Source of the DNA: Planctomycetaceae bacterium
Lineage (GTDB): Bacteria > Planctomycetota > Planctomycetia > Planctomycetales > Planctomycetaceae
NCBI GenBank assembly: GCA_003445035.1
Contig: DLVV01000075.1
Coordinates: 5,069-10,075 of the forward strand
Direction of reading: 5' to 3'
Length of the DNA stretch: 5,007 bases
Numbering within the stretch: position 1 is the stretch's first letter; each line of letters begins with the position of its first letter. Under the pieces are notes generated by a model. That model worked only from the letters and a program-made list of their open reading frames with translations, had not been told where the DNA came from and ran no database searches. The translations under genes were made by a program, and so were the position numbers. Shown one piece after another: positions 1 through 5,007 of this stretch.

Positions 1-93
1 AGCGCCGATCACGATGCCGAGGTCATAGATCGGCAGGACACACTTTGAGGCGGGGACGTATTCCCCCTTGAGGTAGGCAATCGGTTCGGACAT
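1..93 (-). CDS. Class IV aminotransferase (branched-chain type), N-terminal fragment
   Basis: Reading the minus strand from ATG at 93-91 gives 31 uninterrupted codons up to the window edge; the rest of the gene lies outside. The peptide starts MSEPIAYLKGEYVPAS and continues into LPIYDLGIVIGA. This is the N-terminal pattern of fold-type IV PLP enzymes: a short strand with a 'YLNGEFVP'-like motif, then a 'D-x-G-x-x-x-G' turn. Family members include branched-chain amino acid aminotransferase, D-amino acid aminotransferase and aminodeoxychorismate lyase, all cytoplasmic. The fragment ends well before the PLP-binding lysine, so substrate cannot be told and no symbol is given. A modest Shine-Dalgarno-like AGGCGG (complement of 101-106) lies 7 bases before the ATG, which supports this start. 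The gene is divergent from the large exported-protein gene and probably unrelated to it. Family call is fairly confident; exact enzyme unknown. Confidence 0.75.
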   Translation of the reverse strand, partial: MSEPIAYLKGEYVPASKCVLPIYDLGIVIGA

Positions 94-200
94 GGGGGCA
101 CCGCCTGTGATGAGTGATGGTGGAGCGACCATCGTACGAACTGGCAAGGGGATTTGTGTACCATCGGGGGATAGTCTCCGGTGTCAAGTGGTGGCCGACC
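94..200. promoter_or_regulatory. Divergent intergenic region, putative back-to-back promoters
   Basis: This stretch separates the minus-strand aminotransferase start from the preferred plus-strand start at 201, so promoters for both genes should lie in or near it. On the minus strand there is an exact TTGACA (complement of 182-187), the consensus -35 hexamer. At 17-21 bases spacing the best -10 candidates are poor: ATGGTA at 164-159 or TACACA at 160-155. It is therefore only a weak candidate for the aminotransferase promoter. I could not find a convincing plus-strand promoter. Planctomycete promoters often depart from the E. coli consensus, so absence of a match says little. No clear operator palindrome was seen. 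The region also contains alternative upstream starts for the plus-strand gene (114, 117, 156). Confidence 0.4.
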
Positions 201-3200
201 GTGTCCCAGAACCATGCATTCTCTCGGCTCGTTTCCCTGTTGATGCTGTTCTCGATGTGGACGACCGCGGCAGCCGCCCGGGAAAAATCGGATCCGGAGA
301 GCTTTGAGACACTCGGAAAGTCCTACCAGGCCCGGGTCCGTCCGCTGTTGGGACAGTTCTGCACTGGTTGTCATTCGACGAAGAAGAAGGCCGGCGAACT
401 CGATCTCGAGCGATTCGGCAAGCTGTCCGATGTTCGCCGCGGCACGAAGGCCTGGCTGGGCGTTGTCGAGATGCTCGAGAAGCGGGAGATGCCTCCCAAG
501 AAGTCGAAGCAGCCGAGTGATACACAGCGTAAGGTGCTGGTCGATTGGGCGCGGCGTTATTTGCATGCCGAGGCTCTGGCACAGGCGGGGGATCCGGGAC
601 CGGTGGTGTTAAGGCGGCTCAGCAACGCCGAGTACACCTTTTCGGTTCGCGACCTGACCGGTGTGCCGCTTGATCCGGCCCGTGAGTTTCCCGGAGACAA
701 CGCCGCTGGCGAGGGGTTCACCAATACGGGGGCCGGCCAGGCCATGTCGCCGGCCTTGCTCCGAAAGTACCTGGATGCCGGCAAGCAGATCGCCGGCCAC
801 GCCGTGCTGGTGCCCGACGGGATCCGGTTCTCGATCAAGAACTCACGCCGTGACTGGACCGATGAGAAGCTGGCGGAAATCCGCACGTTTTACCGGCGGT
901 ACACCCGCTCGAACGACCTGGGCGTCGGCGACAAGGTGGGCAACATCAACGTACACAGCAACACACGCCTGGGAATTGCCGGCCAGTTGCCGATCGAGAA
1001 ATACCTGCTGGCAACTCTCGAGGAGCGAACCCGGCTCAGGACGGGCAAAACGACGATCGCCGCCGTGGCGAAGCAGCGACAACTGAGCCGACCCTATCTC
1101 CAACGGCTCTGGAAGTCGCTGAACCTCAAGCAGTCGTCGTTGATATTGGATCGGGTACGTGCCAGGTGGCGAGCGGCGAAACCGGTCGATGTGAAGGGGG
1201 TGGTGGCCGAGGTGGAGCCGTGGCAGCAGGCCCTTTGGGTCTTCGGTCCGGTGGGACTGGTCGGTCGCACCGATGGCCCGAAACTCTGGATGTCGGGAGT
1301 TGACCCGGTCCTGACGTCGCAGGAACTGCGTCGCGCGTTCACGGCCCCCAAGGCCGATGCCAAGGCCAATGACAAGTCAAAAAAACCTGTTGTGTTGTCG
1401 CTGGTGATTGGCGATGCCGGTGACGGTCGCGACGGTGACTTTGTCGTCTTTCAAAAGGCCCGACTGATCAAGAAGGGGCAACCCGATGTCTTGCTGCGGG
1501 ATGTGCGGAAGCTGGTCGGCGATGTGGCCGGTGGTCCATGGGGCCTGGATCCCGCTCGGTTCGGCAAACATCCCGTGGCCAAGGAACTCGATCCGCCACT
1601 GGCGGCGGATTCGCTGTGCGTGCAGGCTCCGGCGGTGATCACGTTTTTGCTTCCAGCGGCATTGGTTGAGGGACGCGAGTTTGTGACAACGGCGGTGGTT
1701 GAACCGAGGACCGGAGAAAATGGTTCGCTGCAGGTTGGCTTGGTCGACGGAAAGCACGAGATGGCAGCGGGGCTCCGAGTCACCAAGGTCACGACCAAGT
1801 TCTCGCAGGTCACTCACCTGTTCTCACACGACCGCGTGACGACATTCCAGGATCCCGTGCTGGTTGCTCAACCCATCGCACCGAAGTCCGGCTCCGGCAA
1901 GCCGAAAGGCGAAAAGAAACCGGCCAGGGCCAAGCAGTTGCCGGCATCGCCGGGCCGGATACGGATCACCAGGGCGTTCGCGGACTTTCGCGAGTTGTTC
2001 CCGATGGCGTTGTGCTACAGCCAGATCGTTCCGGTTGACGAGGTGCTGACGATGACCTTGTTTCACCGTGAAGACCATCACCTGTCGCGGTTGATGCTGA
2101 CGAAGTCCGAACGCCGGACGCTGGACCGCCTGTGGCGTGAATTACGATTTGTCAGCGATTGGCCGTTGAAGAAGGTGACGGCCATGGAACTGCTGCTTGA
2201 AGTGATGGAGGGTGTGAACCACCCGCAGTACGAGGCCCTGGTGCCGATCAAGGCGTTGACCCTGAAGGAGGCGAAAGTCTTTCGGAAGGACCTGAAGCAG
2301 GCCGAAGCCGGGCAGATCGACGCGGTTCTGGAGTTGGCGGGCCGAGCGTATCGTCGTCCGTTGAGAGATGCGGAAACGGCCGAGTTGCGTGGGTTGTATG
2401 CCAGACTGCGTCAACGTGGCCTGAGCCACGACGAGTCGGTTCGATTGACGATTGCGAGGATCTTCGTCGCCGGAGCGTTCCTGTACCGTCTCGAGCAGGT
2501 GCCCGAGGGTCCGAAGGCGTCTGCGGTCGGCAACTTCGAATTGGCGACCCGTCTGAGTTACTTCCTGTGGTCCTCGGGTCCCGACGAGGAACTGCGGCAG
2601 GCTGCGGACAGGGGTTCGCTGGTGGAGGAGAAACACCTCCTGGCCCAGGTCCGCCGCATGCAGCGGCACCCGTCGATCAGGCGGCTGGCGACCGAGTTCG
2701 GCTGCCAGTGGCTGCACATCCATGATTTTCCCGTGTTGGCACTCAAGAGCGACAAGCACTATCCGAAGTTCGCTGTGCTGAAGAGCCACATGTATGAGGA
2801 GTCGATCCGGTTTCTGGCCGATGCGTTTTCCGGGGATCGATCGTTGATGGAAGTGCTCGATTCGGATCACACGTTCGTCAACCCGCCTTTGGCCGCGTTC
2901 TACGGGATCTCTGGCTTCAAGCCCGGAAAAACGAATGACGGCTGGCAACGGGTGGGGGGGATGAGAGCCCGAGGTCGAGGTGGCCTGTTGGGACTCGCGG
3001 CGACGTTGGCCAAGCCGTCGGGAGCCGCCCGGACCAGCCCAATCCTGAGAGGCAACTGGGTGTCCGAGGTGCTGTTGGGCGAGAAACTGCCTCGTCCTCC
3101 GAAGCAGGTGCCTCAACTTCCGTCCGACGAATCTTCAACCGACGGCCTGACCGTTCGACAGTTGGTTGCCAGGCACAGCACCCAGGAAAGTTGTGCCCGC

Positions 3201-3584
3201 TGCCATCGCCGAATCGACCCGTTCGGGTTTGCCCTGGAGGGTTTTGATACGATCGGCCGGTCCCGGACACGTGACCTGGGCGGTCGCGACGTCGACACGA
3301 AGACAAGGTTGCCCGACGGTGTGGCCATCGACGGGCTGGCGGGCTTGAAGACCTACCTGAAAACCAAGCGGTTCGACACGTTCGTGCGGCAGTTCAATCG
3401 CAAGTTGCTCGGTTACGCCCTGGGACGTCAGACACAACTCTCCGACCAGCCGCTGCTCGACGAAATCCATCGGCGGATGTCGCAAAACGACTATCGGCTT
3501 TCGGTAGCAATTGAGATGATCGTGCTGTCACCGCAATTTCGACAGATCCGGGGGCGGGATGCCCGGGTGGCCGATAGTCCCTAG
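201..3584 (+). CDS. Large exported two-CxxCH DUF1592/DUF1588/DUF1585-type planctomycete protein
   Basis: About 1127 residues from GTG 201. Residues 1-26 form a Sec signal peptide: Arg9, hydrophobic core 10-20, and a TTAAAA cleavage region. Regions by motif: planctomycete cytochrome c module about 40-110 with CTGCH (Cys54, Cys57, His58) and an MPP motif at Met97, a possible axial ligand; DUF1587 about 135-199 (LRRLSNAEY, RDLTG); a middle section about 200-709 without a named domain; DUF1595 about 710-766 (AYRRPL); DUF1592 about 776-903 (RLSYFLWSS); DUF1588 about 921-1020, ending in CARCH (998-1002) plus RRIDPFGFALEGFD; DUF1585 about 1037-1117 (LPDG, LLGYALGR, SPQFR). This is the complete series for the family in its long form. 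It probably binds haem c outside the cytoplasm; substrate and reaction are unknown. The open frame extends to GTG 114, but that start would leave only 20 bases to the divergent gene and put about 38 residues before the hydrophobic core. GTG 156 has AAGGGGA only 3 bases upstream and remains possible. No frameshift seen. Family call is firm, start moderate. Confidence 0.88.
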   Translation: MSQNHAFSRLVSLLMLFSMWTTAAAAREKSDPESFETLGKSYQARVRPLLGQFCTGCHSTKKKAGELDLERFGKLSDVRRGTKAWLGVVEMLEKREMPPKKSKQPSDTQRKVLVDWARRYLHAEALAQAGDPGPVVLRRLSNAEYTFSVRDLTGVPLDPAREFPGDNAAGEGFTNTGAGQAMSPALLRKYLDAGKQIAGHAVLVPDGIRFSIKNSRRDWTDEKLAEIRTFYRRYTRSNDLGVGDKVGNINVHSNTRLGIAGQLPIEKYLLATLEERTRLRTGKTTIAAVAKQRQLSRPYLQRLWKSLNLKQSSLILDRVRARWRAAKPVDVKGVVAEVEPWQQALWVFGPVGLVGRTDGPKLWMSGVDPVLTSQELRRAFTAPKADAKANDKSKKPVVLSLVIGDAGDGRDGDFVVFQKARLIKKGQPDVLLRDVRKLVGDVAGGPWGLDPARFGKHPVAKELDPPLAADSLCVQAPAVITFLLPAALVEGREFVTTAVVEPRTGENGSLQVGLVDGKHEMAAGLRVTKVTTKFSQVTHLFSHDRVTTFQDPVLVAQPIAPKSGSGKPKGEKKPARAKQLPASPGRIRITRAFADFRELFPMALCYSQIVPVDEVLTMTLFHREDHHLSRLMLTKSERRTLDRLWRELRFVSDWPLKKVTAMELLLEVMEGVNHPQYEALVPIKALTLKEAKVFRKDLKQAEAGQIDAVLELAGRAYRRPLRDAETAELRGLYARLRQRGLSHDESVRLTIARIFVAGAFLYRLEQVPEGPKASAVGNFELATRLSYFLWSSGPDEELRQAADRGSLVEEKHLLAQVRRMQRHPSIRRLATEFGCQWLHIHDFPVLALKSDKHYPKFAVLKSHMYEESIRFLADAFSGDRSLMEVLDSDHTFVNPPLAAFYGISGFKPGKTNDGWQRVGGMRARGRGGLLGLAATLAKPSGAARTSPILRGNWVSEVLLGEKLPRPPKQVPQLPSDESSTDGLTVRQLVARHSTQESCARCHRRIDPFGFALEGFDTIGRSRTRDLGGRDVDTKTRLPDGVAIDGLAGLKTYLKTKRFDTFVRQFNRKLLGYALGRQTQLSDQPLLDEIHRRMSQNDYRLSVAIEMIVLSPQFRQIRGRDARVADSP

Positions 3585-3626
3585 AGAGACGCCCGGGTCA
3601 ATTGAACGGCCGGGGACAGTTGGACC

Positions 3627-3634
3627 GGAAAGGA
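3627..3634 (+). promoter_or_regulatory. Ribosome binding site of the DUF1552 gene
   Basis: GGAAAGGA lies 8 bases before ATG 3643, a normal Shine-Dalgarno spacing. It decides the start of the DUF1552 gene: the open frame extends upstream to ATG 3559, but that longer version would overlap the end of the preceding gene by 26 bases and bury the twin-arginine motif about 34 residues into the protein. Confidence 0.75.
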
Positions 3635-3642
3635 CCTCGACG

Positions 3643-4965
3643 ATGACTCATCGATACTCGCGACGAGCTTTCCTGCGTGGAGCCGGTGGCGTGACGATGG
3701 CGCTGCCGTGGATGGAATCGTGTCCGGTTTGGGGGGACGACAAGCCCACCAGGAAGCAGGCACGTCGGGCCGACAACGATGGCAGCGGGGCTCCCACCCG
3801 CCTGGCTGTCCTGTTTTCGGGCAACGGGTTCCAATCGGGCGAATTCTGGGCCAAGGGTGCCGGTCCGACGATGGAACTGGGCAAGGTGCTGGCCCCGATC
3901 GCCGATTTTCGTGAGCGGATCACATTTGTCCGTGGCCTGTACAACGCACACGCCCTCAAGGGCAACATCCACAGTTCCCAGACCGGAAACATGTTGTCGG
4001 GAGCCCCGCTGGCTTCCGGCGGCGCCATTCGGTCGGGAACCAGCTTTGACCAGGTGATTGCCCAGCGTTACGGTCGTTCGACCAGGCTGCCGAGCCTGGT
4101 GCTGGGATGCGAGCGGTCGAACCCGGGGATCCACAAGGATTACTCGATGCTGTACAGCTCGCACATCTCGTGGAGCTCGCCCACCAACCCGACTCCGCTT
4201 GAGGTTTACCCGGCGCTGGCCTTCGACCGCCTGTTCAACAACAGGAACAGCCGAGGTGACCAGAGTGTGCTCGACGCCGTGCTGGCCGAGGCCCGGCGGT
4301 TCCGCAAGGGGATCAGCAATTCGGATCAGCGCAAGTTCGACGAGTACCTCAACTCGATTCGCGAGGTGGAGCGTCAGATCGACCGGGCGGGAAAGAAGGG
4401 TGAACTGGAGGGCTGGCGACCGACGCTCGAAAAACCGAACATTCCTCGTCCTCCCGATGGGATCCCGCAGGATCTTCCCGAGCACATGAAATTGATGTGC
4501 GACATCGTCGTGCTGGCCTTCCTGACCGACTCGACCCGGGTCTGCACGCTGAAACTCAACAATGACCACAGTTACCTGAGGTTTCCTCACCTGAACATTG
4601 AGGTGGGGCACCACGAATTGTCGCATCGCAACAACGGCAACTACCTGAAGGTCAACCAGTTCATGTTCGACCAGATGGCCTATATCGCGAAGAAGCTCGA
4701 CGCGGTGAAAGAGGGTGAACGGACGGCGTTGGATAACACGATCATGATGTACTGCTCGAGCATGATGTCGGGCGGTCACAACGCATCCCAGCTGCCGGTA
4801 GTGTTGCTGGGTGGTGGGGGCGGCAAGCTGGCAGGTGGGCGGATCTTGGACTACCAGGGCAAGTCGCACCGGCAGATGTGCAGCCTGTTTCTGTCGCTGA
4901 TGGACAAGTTCGATATTCGCCTGGACCGTTTCGGTGATTCGGCCACTCGGTTGGCCGAGGTGTGA
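3643..4965 (+). CDS. Tat-exported DUF1552 (HXXSHH-family) protein
   Basis: A 440-residue protein, usual length for the family. Residues 6-12 (SRRAFLR) form a twin-arginine motif, followed by a weakly hydrophobic stretch GAGGVTMALP and probable cleavage near residue 31, so it should be exported folded by Tat. The mature protein shows the DUF1552 pattern: LAVLFSGNG near 54-62, the FVRGLYNAHALKGNIHSSQTGNML region (His110), SGTSFDQVIAQRYG, then DSTRVCTLKLNND, GHHELSHRNN (His323, His324, His328, Arg329), SGGHN (His379), a glycine run LGGGGG (390-394), and the C-terminal LMDKFDIRLDRFGDS signature. The family's name-giving HXXSHH reads HELSHR here. The histidine-rich motifs may bind metal, but I know of no proven activity. 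It follows the DUF1592-type gene by 58 bases on the same strand, the usual arrangement in Planctomycetes, and is probably its operon and functional partner. A cysteine at 27 is not in a lipobox. Family assignment is confident; function unknown. Confidence 0.9.
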   Translation: MTHRYSRRAFLRGAGGVTMALPWMESCPVWGDDKPTRKQARRADNDGSGAPTRLAVLFSGNGFQSGEFWAKGAGPTMELGKVLAPIADFRERITFVRGLYNAHALKGNIHSSQTGNMLSGAPLASGGAIRSGTSFDQVIAQRYGRSTRLPSLVLGCERSNPGIHKDYSMLYSSHISWSSPTNPTPLEVYPALAFDRLFNNRNSRGDQSVLDAVLAEARRFRKGISNSDQRKFDEYLNSIREVERQIDRAGKKGELEGWRPTLEKPNIPRPPDGIPQDLPEHMKLMCDIVVLAFLTDSTRVCTLKLNNDHSYLRFPHLNIEVGHHELSHRNNGNYLKVNQFMFDQMAYIAKKLDAVKEGERTALDNTIMMYCSSMMSGGHNASQLPVVLLGGGGGKLAGGRILDYQGKSHRQMCSLFLSLMDKFDIRLDRFGDSATRLAEV

Positions 4966-4967
4966 AC

Positions 4968-4974
4968 GGAGGGG
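4968..4974 (+). promoter_or_regulatory. Candidate ribosome binding site for a third, truncated gene
   Basis: GGAGGGG, containing a perfect GGAGG, begins 3 bases after the DUF1552 stop codon and lies 9 bases before GTG 4984. That GTG opens MLSKRSNG to the window edge with no stop. An ATG at 5003 is an alternative, with only AAGAGA upstream. Eight codons are too few to identify a product or to prove coding. In a G-rich stretch such a match can arise by chance, so this is tentative. No hairpin terminator is seen between 4966 and 5007, which is compatible with the transcript continuing. Confidence 0.4.
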
Positions 4975-5007
4975 CCGGGCGGGGTGTTGTCCAAGAGATC
5001 AAATGGG

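Noticed and set aside
92..307. Short plus-strand open frame of 71 codons from 92 to 307
   Set aside because: It overlaps the signal peptide coding region of the large gene in another frame and shows no ribosome binding site or motif.
1379..1385. Run of seven A in the large gene, a possible slippage site
   Set aside because: It encodes lysines in a Lys/Ala-rich linker and the frame continues intact on both sides with recognisable family sequence, so nothing indicates programmed slippage.
2142..3116. Minus-strand open frame of 324 codons opposite the DUF1595/DUF1592/DUF1588 region
   Set aside because: Antisense shadow: the opposite strand encodes clear conserved motifs, and this translation is Gln/Arg-rich with no recognisable domain or signal.
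3561..3598. Direct repeat GCCCGGGT at 3561-3568 and 3591-3598, with a self-complementary CCCGGG in each copy
   Set aside because: Only 8 bases in GC-rich sequence; the possible stem is 6 pairs with a 24-base loop and no T-run, so it does not support a terminator or a protein-binding site.
3559..3642. Longer N-terminus for the DUF1552 protein starting at ATG 3559
   Set aside because: It would overlap the previous gene and push the twin-arginine motif inward, whereas ATG 3643 has a well-spaced ribosome binding site and gives a normal Tat leader.
3715..3735. Cysteine 27 of the DUF1552 protein as a lipoprotein attachment site
   Set aside because: The preceding residues are Met-Glu-Ser, which do not fit a lipobox.
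3598..4869. Long minus-strand open frame of 423 codons opposite the DUF1552 gene
   Set aside because: It is exactly antisense to a well-recognised gene, its translation shows no family motif, and such frames are common opposite GC-rich coding DNA.

Overview
The window looks like part of a Planctomycetota chromosome, probably a Pirellula/Rhodopirellula-type organism. It is GC-rich. Its centre is a pair of adjacent genes typical of that phylum: a very long exported protein with the planctomycete cytochrome module and the DUF1587-DUF1595-DUF1592-DUF1588-DUF1585 series, followed by a twin-arginine-exported DUF1552 (HXXSHH-family) protein. These assignments rest on recognised motifs; no search was run.

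Layout: (1) Positions 1-93, minus strand, hold the first 31 codons of a class IV (branched-chain type) aminotransferase, cut by the window edge. (2) Positions 94-200 are a divergent intergenic region. (3) Positions 201-3584, plus strand, encode the large two-heme-motif DUF1592-type protein; its start is ambiguous and GTG 201 is preferred because it begins a compact Sec signal peptide. (4) A 58-base gap carries a good Shine-Dalgarno site. (5) Positions 3643-4965, plus strand, encode the DUF1552 protein, 440 residues. (6) The last 42 bases hold a strong ribosome-binding-site-like GGAGG followed by GTG, which may open a third gene running off the window.

The two large genes are probably co-transcribed and their products should both act outside the cytoplasm. 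The first would be exported unfolded by Sec and receive haem at two CxxCH motifs. The second carries a Tat signal and would be exported folded. The biochemical role of this widespread pair is not established, and I assign none. The aminotransferase is divergent and probably functionally unrelated.

I see no RNA gene, mobile element, CRISPR array or defence system. The points most worth a second look are the roughly 500-residue middle part of the large protein outside named domains, the HELSHR variant of the HXXSHH signature, the Sec/Tat split between partners, and the possible third gene at the right edge.
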